Part shown: positions 17,381 to 26,218 of the stretch, in pieces
Layout: each line of letters begins with the position of its first letter
Position numbering within the stretch: position 1 is the first letter of the stretch
Assembly (NCBI GenBank): GCA_019104865.1
Contig: JAHRWZ010000051.1
Span: 28,721-92,720 of the forward strand
Direction: 5' to 3'
Origin: Castellaniella sp.
GTDB taxonomy: Bacteria; Pseudomonadota; Gammaproteobacteria; Burkholderiales; Burkholderiaceae_B
DNA length: 64,000 nucleotides
Position numbers and translations under genes: made by a program
The notes under the pieces: model-generated
The model's database searches: none
The model's input: only the letters and a program-made list of their open reading frames with translations
Told to the model about the DNA's origin: nothing

Positions 17381-17447
17381 CGGCGTGCCCAGTCAAGGCC
17401 AGGCAGCCGGGCCCAAAGGCACCATCCAGGGGTGACGAGTTTGTTTT

Positions 17448-18011
17448 CTAATCCGGTTTGCGCGCCAGCATCGTGGCGAACTGCAGGCGGGCCCCATTGT
17501 GCATGGTGCCCGGATCCTCGTTGTATTTGACAAGTTCCCAGCCCGCATAGGCTTGGCTCAGCTCACTGGGCTTCAGGGTAAACGGGAAATTCATGGGGCA
17601 AGGATATGCGTCGGTATCCATCGCGCAGACGATCAGGTTGTATCCCCCAGGCAGGGTGTGATGCCGCATGTCGGACAACACTGCGCTGACGCGCGACGGA
17701 TCGAGGAACATCAGGGTCACGGTACAGGCGATAAAGCCATAATCCGCACCGAGATTGGCTTGCTGGATGTCATAGACCTGCGGCCTGATTGTCCGGATCC
17801 CTTCCTGATCTACGATGGACTGCAACGTGGCAATGGCGTTGGGATTGGCATCGACAGCGGTAACCTCGAAACCACGCTGACTCAGATATAGGGCATTGCG
17901 CCCGCTCGAGCACCCCATATCCAGGGTAGCGCACGGCTCGATGAGCTCGCACGCCTTCACGACTTCGCTGTGGGCCGGGGTCAGACCGTAGCGGCCGTTC
18001 AAATCTTCCAT
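17448..18011 (-). CDS. tehB: TehB-type SAM-dependent methyltransferase
   Basis: A 187-residue class I methyltransferase closely resembling TehB, which methylates tellurite/selenite species. Visible are RYGLTPAHSEVVKA at the N-terminus, the SAM-binding LDMGCSSGRNALYLSQRGFEVTAVD-like stretch near 30-54, LMFLDPSRV near 100, GGYNLIVCAMDTDAYPCPMNFPF near 120-145, and the ending LQFATMLARK. No tehA is next to it, as is common. The protein lacks the extra N-terminal domain found in some TehB proteins and matches the short form in length. Confidence 0.92.
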   Translation of the reverse strand: MEDLNGRYGLTPAHSEVVKACELIEPCATLDMGCSSGRNALYLSQRGFEVTAVDANPNAIATLQSIVDQEGIRTIRPQVYDIQQANLGADYGFIACTVTLMFLDPSRVSAVLSDMRHHTLPGGYNLIVCAMDTDAYPCPMNFPFTLKPSELSQAYAGWELVKYNEDPGTMHNGARLQFATMLARKPD

Positions 18012-18310
18012 CGACTAACATCCTTGAAAATCATGGCAGGCCAAGGGCCTGGGTCGCTGCCCGGTGAAGGCGGCGATCGCCAGGTGATGATAGCCCTTCC
18101 AGTCGAAGTCCGCCCCGTGAAATGAACAGGAAACAATCTGGGTCGCCCCGCTGATTGTTCCATATGTGGAAATTAGAATCGGCAAACGACGTATTTTTCT
18201 CTGTTCTTATACTTAATAAAATATCGTCATCACGGAGCGCATATCTTGGTAAGGCGAGGAGAAAAACATAAGCGCTGCGGTACGCGTGGCAATACAGGCA
18301 AGGAAATGAC
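18012..18310. other. Intergenic region between divergent tehB and hydroquinone-reductase genes
   Basis: About 300 bp with no supported gene. The right half is AT-rich (for example TTATACTTAATAAAAT near 18205-18222) and probably carries the promoters. No operator palindrome or riboswitch was recognised. Confidence 0.5.
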
Positions 18311-19330
18311 ATGGGACTTTTGATCAATGGAAAATGGCATGATCAGTGGTACGACACGGACAGCACAGGTGGACGCTTCGTGCGCAGTGATGCGCAGTTC
18401 CGCAACTGGATCACGCCGGATGGCCGCCCGGGGCCGACCGGCACAGGGGGCTTCCGCGCTGAAGCGGGGCGCTACCATCTCTATGTGTCATTGGCCTGCC
18501 CATGGGCGCACCGGGTTCTGATCCTGCGGGCCCTGAAGGGCCTGGAAAAGATGATCAGCGTGTCGATCGTCAACTCCTACATGGGCGATCATGGCTGGAC
18601 ATTCGAGCCCGGTCCTGGTGTGATCGCCGACCCCGTTGGTGAAGCCCAATACCTGTATCAGGTCTACCAGCGCGCACAAGCCGATTACAGCGGACGAGTC
18701 ACGGTGCCCATCCTGTGGGATCTGCAGCAAAACACCATCGTCAACAACGAATCCTCCGAAATCATCCGTATGTTGAATTCGGCCTTCGACGGCATTGGCG
18801 CGCGGGAAGGCGATTACGCTCCGGTAGATCTATTGCCCGAGATCGACGCCATCAACAGCAAGGTCTACGATAAGGTCAATAACGGGGTTTATAAGGCGGG
18901 TTTTGCAACATCCCAGAAAGTCTACGAGCAGGAAGTCAGAGCGCTGTTTGCTTGCCTGGACACCCTGGAAGACACGCTGGGGCGCCAGCGTTGTTTGCTA
19001 GGCGACCGAATCACCGAGAGCGACTGGCGACTGTTCACCACACTGATCCGGTTCGACACCGTCTACTACGGTCACTTCAAGTGCAATTTGAAACGCCTGG
19101 TCGACTATAAAAACCTCTGGAGCTACACACGCGAGCTGTATCAACGGCCAGGTATTGCGGACACCGTGAGCTTCGACCACATCAAGCTGCATTATTACCG
19201 CAGCCACCGAAGCATCAATCCGACTGGCATTGTCCCACTCGGGCCAACGCTGGATCTTGATCGAGCGCCCGATCGCGTCTTCTCCGAGCCTATGGGTTCA
19301 TCCTCAGGCACGGCTTCCCGGTCGCGATAA
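18311..19330 (+). CDS. yqjG: Glutathionyl-hydroquinone reductase (YqjG/Xi-class GST)
   Basis: A 339-residue Xi-class glutathione transferase that reduces glutathionyl-hydroquinones with glutathione. The thioredoxin-fold part carries the catalytic Cys in SLACPWAHRVLI (about residue 60). Next come VTVPILWDLQQNTIVNNESSEIIRML near 130 and the helical domain with GVYKAGFATSQKVYEQEV and LGDRITESDWRLFTTLIRFD near 235. It ends with HYYRSHRSINPTGIVPLGP, as in YqjG/PcpF. AGGAAATGAC precedes the ATG. It supports quinone handling during aromatic catabolism or general stress. The last 25 residues are low-complexity Ser/Arg. Confidence 0.93.
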   Translation: MGLLINGKWHDQWYDTDSTGGRFVRSDAQFRNWITPDGRPGPTGTGGFRAEAGRYHLYVSLACPWAHRVLILRALKGLEKMISVSIVNSYMGDHGWTFEPGPGVIADPVGEAQYLYQVYQRAQADYSGRVTVPILWDLQQNTIVNNESSEIIRMLNSAFDGIGAREGDYAPVDLLPEIDAINSKVYDKVNNGVYKAGFATSQKVYEQEVRALFACLDTLEDTLGRQRCLLGDRITESDWRLFTTLIRFDTVYYGHFKCNLKRLVDYKNLWSYTRELYQRPGIADTVSFDHIKLHYYRSHRSINPTGIVPLGPTLDLDRAPDRVFSEPMGSSSGTASRSR

Positions 19331-19374
19331 TCGGCATCGTCTTCACCCATGCGCCACAACAGGGATTGCATCCG

Positions 19375-20085
19375 CTATTCAGCCAGCAGCAACGCATCCA
19401 GATCGAGGATGGCGATCTGGCGTTGCCCCGTTTGCCTGATCCAGCCAGCCGCCTCGAATTCACCCAATCGACGGCTGACGGTTTCGGGCGTGGTGCCCAG
19501 GAACGACGCCAGGTTTCTACGGCTCATGGGCAAGCTGAAGTCGCTGGAATTTGCCTGTTCCGCCTGATCGGCCAGATACAGCGCCAGCCGGGCATTGATC
19601 GATGCTGTGGCAATGGCCGCTGTTTGTTTTTCACTGGCTCCCAGGCGCCGCGACAGCTCGGCCAGCACATGCAGGCCAATGTCGGGATATTCGAGCAGCA
19701 GCTCGCGCACATCGGCCTGGTGGATCGTACAGACTTGGGATGTCTGCATGGCTTCGGCATAGGAGTCGTGATCGCTCGAAGAGAACAGGTCGAGCTCGCC
19801 CGCGAAATCACCCGCCTTCAATATCCGGACGAGTTGCTCTTTGCCTGAATCGGAAAGACGATAGACCTTGATGCTTCCTCGATGGACGATAAACAGTTTG
19901 TCCGATTTGTCGCCGGGCCCATGAATGAATTCCCCTCGCTCATAGGTGCGCATGAACGCCTTCTTGGCGACAGACTCAAGCGCCTTGGGCGGCAAGTGGT
20001 TGAAGATCGGGACCCGCGACACGCACAGGACCCGCACGTGGCCGCCCCCTGTTTCAGACGATTCAGGAACAGAATTCATGCTCAT
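19375..20085 (-). CDS. Crp/Fnr family transcriptional regulator
   Basis: A 236-residue Crp/Fnr protein: cyclic-nucleotide-like beta barrel (about 30-135, with GEFIHGPGDKSDKLFIVHRGSIKVYR and GDFAGELDLFSS), dimer helix, then the helix-turn-helix SRRNLASFLGTTPETVSRRLGEF near 195. Only one N-terminal Cys (VLCVSR) is present, so an Fnr-type [4Fe-4S] sensor is unlikely, and cAMP-contact residues are not clearly conserved. The start overlaps the P-type ATPase stop by 4 bp (ATGA). It is the third gene of the HMA/ATPase operon and probably tunes it in response to redox or metal state. A second ATG at 20079 is possible. Confidence 0.9.
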   Translation of the reverse strand: MSMNSVPESSETGGGHVRVLCVSRVPIFNHLPPKALESVAKKAFMRTYERGEFIHGPGDKSDKLFIVHRGSIKVYRLSDSGKEQLVRILKAGDFAGELDLFSSSDHDSYAEAMQTSQVCTIHQADVRELLLEYPDIGLHVLAELSRRLGASEKQTAAIATASINARLALYLADQAEQANSSDFSLPMSRRNLASFLGTTPETVSRRLGEFEAAGWIRQTGQRQIAILDLDALLLAE

Positions 20086-21971
20086 GCGAATTGACTCCTG
20101 GGTAGTGGCAGAGCTCGCACAAACGCTCCGGGCGCCCGGTAGCGTATCAGTCTAATTGCATTGAGGGTCACGATCAGCACGCTCAATTCATGAATCAGCA
20201 TGCCTGACGCCAGGAAGATCTTGCCCAGCAACACACCGGCCAGCAGCAGGACGACAGTGCCCACGGCCAGGGCCGTATTCTGCTTCATGTTGCGCACGGT
20301 AGCCTTGGACAGCGAATACGCATGGGAAAACTGGTCCAGCCGGTCCGACATCAGCACGATATCGGCTGTTTCCATCGAGATGTCGGTCCCACTGGTCCCC
20401 ATCGCCAGACCGACGTCAGCCATCGCCAGTGCCGGCGCATCGTTGACGCCATCACCGACCATCGCCACGCGATAGCCTTCGCTCGTCAGCTTCTTGACCC
20501 AGGCCACCTTGTCCTGCGGCAACAGTTCAGCATGAACCGCATCCAGGCCGAGCTCGTCGCCCACCAGTTGCGCCGTATGGCGATTGTCGCCGGTGAGCAT
20601 GATGGCCTTTTTCACGCCGGCATCCCGCAGTTGTGCGATGGCGGCCTTGGCCTCGGGCTTGATCTGGTCCGCAATCGAGATAACCCCCGCCAACTGCCGA
20701 TCGACCGCCACCAGCACCGCGGTGTTGCCGGCTTTCTCGCGATTGATTGCATAGGCTTCGGCATCCGCATCGATGGTCACGCCCTGGTCCACCATAAGTT
20801 TACGGTTGCCGATGGCCAGATGCCGGCCCGCTACGGTAGCGATCATGCCACCGCCCTTCACGATTTCCACATCTTGCGGCTCGTGCGCCAGGGAAAGCTC
20901 ACGCTTTCTGGCTTCGCCGACGATGGTTTGGCCCAAATGGTGTTCGGAAACCTTTTCGGCGTCCGCCACCATACGCAGCAGCGTACTGTCGTCCATGCCC
21001 CAGCTCTTGATGTCGGTGACTTCGGGCTTGCCCTTGGTCAGCGTGCCGGTCTTGTCGAAAACGACCGCGTCGATCCTGGAAAGCTTTTCCATGATTTCGC
21101 CACCCTTGACCAGTACGCCGTTGCGCGCGCCGTTGCCGATACCCGCCACCATGGATACCGGTGCCGAGATGACGAGGGCCCCCGGACAGGCGATGACCAG
21201 AAACGTGAGTGCGAGTTCGACGTTGCGCGACATTGCATACACGAGGATGGACAGAACGACGATGCCGGGGGTATAGATCTGTGCGAAGCGATCCAGGAAT
21301 TTCTGTGTCTTGGTCCTGGATTCCTGTGCCTCTTCCACCATTTCGATGATTTTCGCGAAAGTGGTGTCGTCGCCCACCCGGTCGGCGGTGACTTCGATAT
21401 AGCCGCTGTCCAGGATGGTGCCGCTGAACACCCGGTCGCCCACGGCCTTGCCGGCGGGGACGGATTCACCCGTGATGGCCGCCTCGACGATCAGCGCCCG
21501 GCCGGCGGCAATCACCCCGTCCACCGCAACCTTTTCACCAGAGCGGATCAGCACCCGGTCGCCCTTGACGACTTCCTCGACCGGGACCTTGATGTGGCCT
21601 TCCGCGCGGATCACCGTGGCTTCGGTCGGCGTCTGGTCGATCAGTTCACGCAGGGAAGACCGCGTTTTTTCGAGGGTACGCGATTCAAGATACCCGCCAA
21701 AAATGAAGAGAAAGGTCACAACAGCGGATTCAACGTATTCGCCAATGATCAAGGCGCCGACGACTGCGATGGTCACCAGTAATTCAATACTGAAGGCTTT
21801 CATGCGCAGCGCCTTGAAGGCCTTGATGGCAATGAAATAGCCGGCGAACAACGAAGACCCAATCAAGACATAGTCCTTCCATTGGGCGAACCCCGCCAAA
21901 TGCAACGCCAGTGCGATCGCCAGCAGCAGACCTGCGCCGCCAGCGACCTGGGTATTATTGATAGGTTTCAT
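20082..21971 (-). CDS. P1B-type heavy-metal ATPase with a CPG transport motif
   Basis: A 629-residue metal-translocating P-type ATPase in the inner membrane. It has TGES at about 168, the membrane motif CPG in VIACPGALVISAP (about 261), the phosphorylation site DKTGTLTKG (about 308), and MLTGDN with GDGVNDAPAL near the hinge. CPC or CPH is usual for Cu/Zn/Cd pumps; here it is CPG. The nucleotide-domain SEHP box reads SEHHLGQ, so the conserved His-Pro pair is altered. It has no N-terminal metal-binding domain; that function is supplied by the separate HMA protein 18 bp upstream. The metal is unknown. Confidence 0.92.
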   Translation of the reverse strand: MKPINNTQVAGGAGLLLAIALALHLAGFAQWKDYVLIGSSLFAGYFIAIKAFKALRMKAFSIELLVTIAVVGALIIGEYVESAVVTFLFIFGGYLESRTLEKTRSSLRELIDQTPTEATVIRAEGHIKVPVEEVVKGDRVLIRSGEKVAVDGVIAAGRALIVEAAITGESVPAGKAVGDRVFSGTILDSGYIEVTADRVGDDTTFAKIIEMVEEAQESRTKTQKFLDRFAQIYTPGIVVLSILVYAMSRNVELALTFLVIACPGALVISAPVSMVAGIGNGARNGVLVKGGEIMEKLSRIDAVVFDKTGTLTKGKPEVTDIKSWGMDDSTLLRMVADAEKVSEHHLGQTIVGEARKRELSLAHEPQDVEIVKGGGMIATVAGRHLAIGNRKLMVDQGVTIDADAEAYAINREKAGNTAVLVAVDRQLAGVISIADQIKPEAKAAIAQLRDAGVKKAIMLTGDNRHTAQLVGDELGLDAVHAELLPQDKVAWVKKLTSEGYRVAMVGDGVNDAPALAMADVGLAMGTSGTDISMETADIVLMSDRLDQFSHAYSLSKATVRNMKQNTALAVGTVVLLLAGVLLGKIFLASGMLIHELSVLIVTLNAIRLIRYRAPGAFVRALPLPRSQFA

Positions 21972-21989
21972 ATCGTACTCCGGTCGTAT

Positions 21990-22211
21990 TTACGAAACTT
22001 TCCTGGACAGCACCGGATAACCCAACTGCACGATGGCGTTCTGCAGTATGTCGGCATCTGTCCTGGATGAATCGAACTCGGCCCGGACACGGCCGGAATT
22101 GAACATCACCTTGACTTCATTTACACCATCGACCTTGGAGACGGTATTCTCGATTTTTTTGACACAGGAAGGACAGGTGAAGGGTTCCATATTGAAAACG
22201 ACTTTTTGCAT
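21990..22211 (-). CDS. Heavy-metal-associated (HMA) domain protein, CopZ-like
   Basis: A 73-residue single-domain metallochaperone. The metal site is FTCPSCVKKIE (CxxC at residues 13-16), and the chain fits the beta-alpha-beta-beta-alpha-beta HMA fold through GVNEVKVMFNSGRVRAEFD. It is expressed just before the P1B ATPase, which lacks its own HMA domain, so it probably delivers the ion to that pump. A good ribosome site (AGGAGCATGAC) precedes the ATG. Confidence 0.92.
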   Translation of the reverse strand: MQKVVFNMEPFTCPSCVKKIENTVSKVDGVNEVKVMFNSGRVRAEFDSSRTDADILQNAIVQLGYPVLSRKVS

Positions 22212-22310
22212 GTCATGCTCCTGATTGATGAATTGACGACTTCATCTTAACGAAGCCTTACCCTTCAGGCATTGACCGCCGACAAGTTTCAGAAAATCAT
22301 TCAAATACAC

Positions 22311-22348
22311 AGAAATCATTCTCAATCAAAATCGATTGATTGATTTCT
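22311..22348. promoter_or_regulatory. Nested inverted repeat upstream of the HMA/ATPase operon
   Basis: AGAAATCA (22311-22318) pairs with TGATTTCT (22341-22348), and inside it CAATC (22323-22327) pairs with GATTG (22334-22338). It sits about 100 bp upstream of the HMA start in the divergent gap and could be an operator for the Crp/Fnr protein or a hairpin. The classical FNR site TTGAT-N4-ATCAA is not present. Confidence 0.45.
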
Positions 22349-22590
22349 CATTCCGGACAACACGTATCCCTTCAATCAAAAACTGAAGAATCAGCCGCAT
22401 CGATCTTTTATTTCCTCATCCACATGGGACAAAACCCATGTCCAAATCCGCAAGGCGCAGCAAGGACCTGGCAGGCCAGTTGGGTCAGGCTGTACCTGAT
22501 CGTCCGACACAATCACCCCCCATTCCGCCTGGATCGCTTTTTCATAAGCATAAATTGCGTCGCTAATGCACTGATTTTCCTGTAGTATGT

Positions 22591-22615
22591 TCAATTGTTG
22601 CAACGCAGCAATTGA
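22591..22615 (+). promoter_or_regulatory. Inverted repeat with a PhaR-like core upstream of the phasin gene
   Basis: TCAATTG (22591-22597) and CAATTGA (22609-22615) flank TTGC-AAC-GCAG (22598-22608). The core differs by one base from the CTGC-N3/4-GCAG site described for the PHA repressor PhaR. It lies about 70-95 bp before the phasin ATG. The rest of the 22212-22684 gap shows no supported gene. Confidence 0.45.
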
Positions 22616-22684
22616 CAGTCCCATCGAGAGCCTCCGGTCGAATGCGGTCATCGCCAGCCCAGGCCTCACAACGGAGAACCACAC

Positions 22685-23488
22685 ATGGAAGATTTGCACC
22701 AACAGATCCGCGATAGCCAGAAGGCACTGCTGGCGCGTGTGCATCATGTCCAGTTTCTGTTTCTGGATGGCTTCGAGAAGCTTGTCAGCCTCAACCTTCA
22801 GGCAGTGCGAGGCCGCCTCGATGAGGCAGTTGACCGGGTCAAGACATCCGATACGCAATCAGGAGAGCCTGATCCTCTGGCGCAGTTTGCACAGCGGGTG
22901 CGGCATCAGTTCGACCATCACCTGGCTTATGGACGCCAGCTCGGTGAAATCATCGAGGGCCTGCAGTCTGGCCTGCATAAACTGACACTGACCGAACTCG
23001 ATCGTGATCAGCCTCCGGCAATCGTTGCCCCTTCCCGGACTCGGCCGGTCATCAAACGGTCTACGCGTCAGACCGTAAAATCCGCCGTCCGGGATGCGCA
23101 GTCCGGCGCAAAGCCTGTCGCGGCAGCAGCCGCGCCCACAAAGGAGAAAGCTGCCAAAGCCCCGTCGCGCACCAAGCGCCAGGCCGCATCTCATCCGCGT
23201 TCCGCAAAACCGCCTGTCATGAGCAAGCCGGATAAGGGCCTGCCCACAGCCAAGGCGGTTGCCAAGACCGCTGCTAAACGGGGCGCACCGGCCGTCAAAC
23301 CAGTCGTGCGCCCGGCTGCCGCGGTCACACGCCAACCGGCTGTTGCACCGGTGACTTCAGTGGCGGCGCCACAGCCGACGACCGCCGCTGCGGCGAGAAA
23401 GCCTGCGCAGGCACCGGTCAATGTCATCGGCCATCTGGTTGCGCAAACGACGCCAGAGGGTTCAGAAAAGGACTCCTCCCAGTCGTAG
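22685..23488 (+). CDS. Phasin with basic, Ala/Lys/Pro-rich histone-like tail (PhaF-like)
   Basis: A 267-residue protein in two parts. Residues 1-110 resemble a phasin: amphipathic helices with FLDGFEKLVSLNLQAVRGRLDEAVDRV, the typical LNLQA phasin core. Residues 115-255 are low-complexity and basic, rich in Ala, Lys, Pro, Thr and Arg (AAPTKEKAAKAPSRTKR, AKTAAKRGAPAVKP), like the DNA-binding tails of PhaF, AlgP and H1-like proteins. Such proteins coat polyhydroxyalkanoate granules and tether them to the nucleoid. GGAGA precedes the ATG. The PhaR-like site upstream supports a PHA role. The granule-binding claim is family knowledge, not shown here. Confidence 0.8.
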   Translation: MEDLHQQIRDSQKALLARVHHVQFLFLDGFEKLVSLNLQAVRGRLDEAVDRVKTSDTQSGEPDPLAQFAQRVRHQFDHHLAYGRQLGEIIEGLQSGLHKLTLTELDRDQPPAIVAPSRTRPVIKRSTRQTVKSAVRDAQSGAKPVAAAAAPTKEKAAKAPSRTKRQAASHPRSAKPPVMSKPDKGLPTAKAVAKTAAKRGAPAVKPVVRPAAAVTRQPAVAPVTSVAAPQPTTAAAARKPAQAPVNVIGHLVAQTTPEGSEKDSSQS

Positions 23489-23638
23489 GCGAATTTCCTG
23501 ATCCCCGATCCCGCCGCGCCAGGCCGCCTTATCGGCCTGGCGAAGCACATTGCCGAGCGCCACGCGCTTGATGCGCGGCGGTTTCACCGCCCTATCCGCC
23601 ACGCCTGCTAAGATCCAGACTCGCGTTTTCTTATTTCG

Positions 23639-24526
23639 GTGCCCCTCTTGAATGCCCGCCAACTGCTCGGCCTCGTTCTGCTCACGCTGATGTGGGGCTT
23701 GAACTGGCCTGTGATGAAACTGGGCCTGCACGAGTGGAGCCCATTATGGTTTCGCGCTGTGACCATGGCCGGCGGCGCCCTGGTGCTGCTGATCTATTAC
23801 CGGCGACAAGGGGTTCCGCTGTTGCCGTGCGGCGCGCGGCAATGGCGCAGCGTCGTCGTGCTGGGCCTGCCCAACGTGATGGGCTGGCATGGCCTATCCA
23901 TCATCGGAGTCTCTTTGCTACCGGCAGGGCGGGCCGCCATCCTGGGCTTCACCATGCCCGTGTTCACCGTGCTGCTGTCCGTGTTTTTTTACGGAGAACG
24001 CTTCACGGCGCGCCTGGCCCTGGCCGTCAGTGCCGTCCTGATCGCCATCGCCCTGCTGCTTTGGAACGAGCTCAGCAGGCTCGCCGGTAGCCCCGTGGGC
24101 ATTGTGTGGATGCAGGCAGCCGCGTTTTGCTGGGCGCTGGGCACAGTCTGGATGCAGCGCGCAAAACTGACGCTGGCACCCGAAACCCTGGTGATCTGGA
24201 TGCTGGCGCTGTCATCGTTGGCCCTCGGGCTGGTGGCTTCGGTCACTGAACCCGCACCGCAATGGCCCGCAAGCCCTGCCATGTGGGGCGTACTGTTATG
24301 GTCGATGCTGCTGAACTACGGCGCAGCCCAGGTCATCTGGTTCGCCATGGCGCGCGCCTTGCCGGCATCCACCAGCGCCATGAGTGTCACCGCCATACCG
24401 ATCGTCGGCATCCTGAGCAGCATGCTGATCGGCGAACGACCCAGTTGGCAGGACGGGCTGGCCGTCGTGTGCGTGGTGGTGGCCATCAGCGCCGTATTGC
24501 TGCGGCCGGTCAGGCGCGGCAGGTAG
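23639..24526 (+). CDS. EamA/DMT family transporter (10 helices)
   Basis: A 295-residue drug/metabolite-type carrier with two EamA repeats: LTLMWGLNWPVMKLGL near 17-32, GWHGLSIIGVSLLPAGRAAILGFTMPVFT near 80-110, and the second half with GAAQVIWFAMARALPASTSAMSVTAIPIVGILSS. Proteins of this group export amino acids, nucleobases or metabolites; the substrate is unknown. The frame opens with GTG at 23639. A TTG at 23648 is equally possible, and neither has a clear ribosome site, so the start is uncertain by a few codons. It converges on the MFS gene. Confidence 0.88.
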   Translation: MPLLNARQLLGLVLLTLMWGLNWPVMKLGLHEWSPLWFRAVTMAGGALVLLIYYRRQGVPLLPCGARQWRSVVVLGLPNVMGWHGLSIIGVSLLPAGRAAILGFTMPVFTVLLSVFFYGERFTARLALAVSAVLIAIALLLWNELSRLAGSPVGIVWMQAAAFCWALGTVWMQRAKLTLAPETLVIWMLALSSLALGLVASVTEPAPQWPASPAMWGVLLWSMLLNYGAAQVIWFAMARALPASTSAMSVTAIPIVGILSSMLIGERPSWQDGLAVVCVVVAISAVLLRPVRRGR

Positions 24527-24735
24527 AGCTGCTGGCAACTTTGCTGCCACACGTGCAGGGCACCCACATCCCTGACATCCCCGTTCCAGAAGCAGTGCCA
24601 GGGCACTGTGACCAGATGGATCGGTGCGACCGACCACGTGCAGGTCTCACGGATCATGCGGCGCAGAGCCCTTATCGGCAACCGAGCCTTCAGCCTACCC
24701 GCCAGCGGTCCCGACTGCAATTCATGGTTCATATG

Positions 24736-26136
24736 TCACGATGCCAGACAATAAGACGCCTTCCGCAACCGGCTCAGGCTGAGCACGACCGCCACCGCCG
24801 TCGCCGCCACCGCAACCCACAGGCTGATCCGCACCGCCTGTCGTGCCGCAGTTGAAGCTCCGCCCTGCGCGTACACGGCCAGCAGCACCCCCACCAGCGC
24901 GGTCCCCAGGCACTGGCCAAACGTGCGCATGATGGCCAGCACTCCCGAGGCATAGCCGCTGTGCTCGCGCGACACATTCGACAGCATTTCACGGTTGTTG
25001 GGGCTTTGAAAGCAGCCAAAGCCGACCCCGCACAGGAAACAGCGCGCGAGGATGTCCCAGATCCGCGGCTGCTCGGGCAACAGCGCCAGCGAAACCAGAC
25101 CGGCCGCCAGCACGAACAAGCCGATGGTGGAGATCACAGCAGGAGACACCCTGTCGGCAAGCCGTCCCGCATGAGGGGCCACCAGCACGATGCCCACCGG
25201 CCATGGCGTGAACAACAGCGCGGTTTCGAAGGCGCTGTAGCCGTACACGTTCTGGAACAGAAAGGGCAAGGCCACGAAAGTGGCGCCCTGCCCGACGAAC
25301 GACGCCATCGAGGTCAGGGAAGCCAGTGAAAACCGGGCGGACGCAAAGATGACGGGGGGCAGCAGTGGTTGTCTGGCATGGCGCATGCGCCAGACAAATC
25401 CCGCACCAGCAAGCAACGCGATCAACGCATACCAGCCGTCTCCCGGCATCGCCGCATGATTGGCCGCCATGATCAGCGCCCCCACCAGCACGGCGGACAG
25501 CACCGCCCCCGGCGAATCGAAAGGTTCACGCACAAGCGCCGAGCTCGCGGGAATGGATCTCGCGGCAAGCACCAGCGCCATCACACCAGGCCCCATGTTC
25601 AAGGCGAACAGCCATCGCCAGCCCCAGGTATCCAGTAGCGTGCCACCGACAATCGGGGCCATGGCGGTGCTGGCCGCAATCAGCAGCGCGTTCAGTCCCA
25701 GAACCCGGCCCAGCAAGCGAGTGGGAAACGCCGATCGCAATATCGCCGGCCCGATGCTGACCACAGCCGCCCCGCCCAGGCCCTGCAAAACCCGCATGGC
25801 AATCAGTACAGAGGCATCGGGCGCCAGCGCGCACGCCGCCGACGCCAGGGTGAACACGGCAAGGCCGAACAGGAACAATGACCGGAACCCGAGGCGGCTG
25901 GCCAGTGCGGCAAAAATGGCCAAAGTCATGGCGACGGCCAACAGGTACGCATTTGCAAACCACACGGCAACGGCCAGCGAAACCCGCAGAGCGCCGGCCA
26001 TGGACGGCAACGCAATGTTGATCACGGCACCATCGAACACCACCATGACGGTGGCGGTCATCAACGCCGCCATGACGATCGCGCGTTTGCGGCCCGGCAG
26101 TCCTTCATCGCCGGGCATGTCTGTGAACAATTCCAT
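24736..26136 (-). CDS. MFS multidrug exporter, DHA2-like (14 helices)
   Basis: A 466-residue exporter of the EmrB/QacA type: FDGAVINIALPSMAGALRVS near residue 35 (motif D1), ASRLGFRSLF loop, and GLGGAAVVSIGPAILRSAFP, then TMAPIVGGTLLDTWGWRWLFALN (antiporter motif C) near 145-170. The frame is open upstream, but sequence before MELFTDM is not protein-like. I use 26136 because AGGTGG lies 6 nt upstream; an ATG at 26157 with AGGA is the alternative. It is divergent from a LysR gene, which probably controls it. The substrate is unknown. Confidence 0.88.
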   Translation of the reverse strand: MELFTDMPGDEGLPGRKRAIVMAALMTATVMVVFDGAVINIALPSMAGALRVSLAVAVWFANAYLLAVAMTLAIFAALASRLGFRSLFLFGLAVFTLASAACALAPDASVLIAMRVLQGLGGAAVVSIGPAILRSAFPTRLLGRVLGLNALLIAASTAMAPIVGGTLLDTWGWRWLFALNMGPGVMALVLAARSIPASSALVREPFDSPGAVLSAVLVGALIMAANHAAMPGDGWYALIALLAGAGFVWRMRHARQPLLPPVIFASARFSLASLTSMASFVGQGATFVALPFLFQNVYGYSAFETALLFTPWPVGIVLVAPHAGRLADRVSPAVISTIGLFVLAAGLVSLALLPEQPRIWDILARCFLCGVGFGCFQSPNNREMLSNVSREHSGYASGVLAIMRTFGQCLGTALVGVLLAVYAQGGASTAARQAVRISLWVAVAATAVAVVLSLSRLRKASYCLAS

Positions 26137-26218
26137 GGGATTCCACCTTGTTGTCATTGATCCTGTCAAAAAATATAATCGCGACCAGGACAAGGCGGAA
26201 GACGCACCGATTGCAGTT

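Noticed and set aside
20322..21782. 486-codon plus-strand open frame
   Set aside because: It is antisense to the P1B ATPase, His/Gln/Asp-rich, with no family motif; a typical high-GC shadow frame.
22212..22340. FNR-type box upstream of the HMA/ATPase operon
   Set aside because: Several TTGAT and ATCAA half sites occur, but none has the TTGAT-N4-ATCAA spacing.
22391..22858. 155-codon minus-strand open frame in the gap before the phasin
   Set aside because: It overlaps the phasin start in antisense, has no motif and no ribosome site; treated as non-coding.
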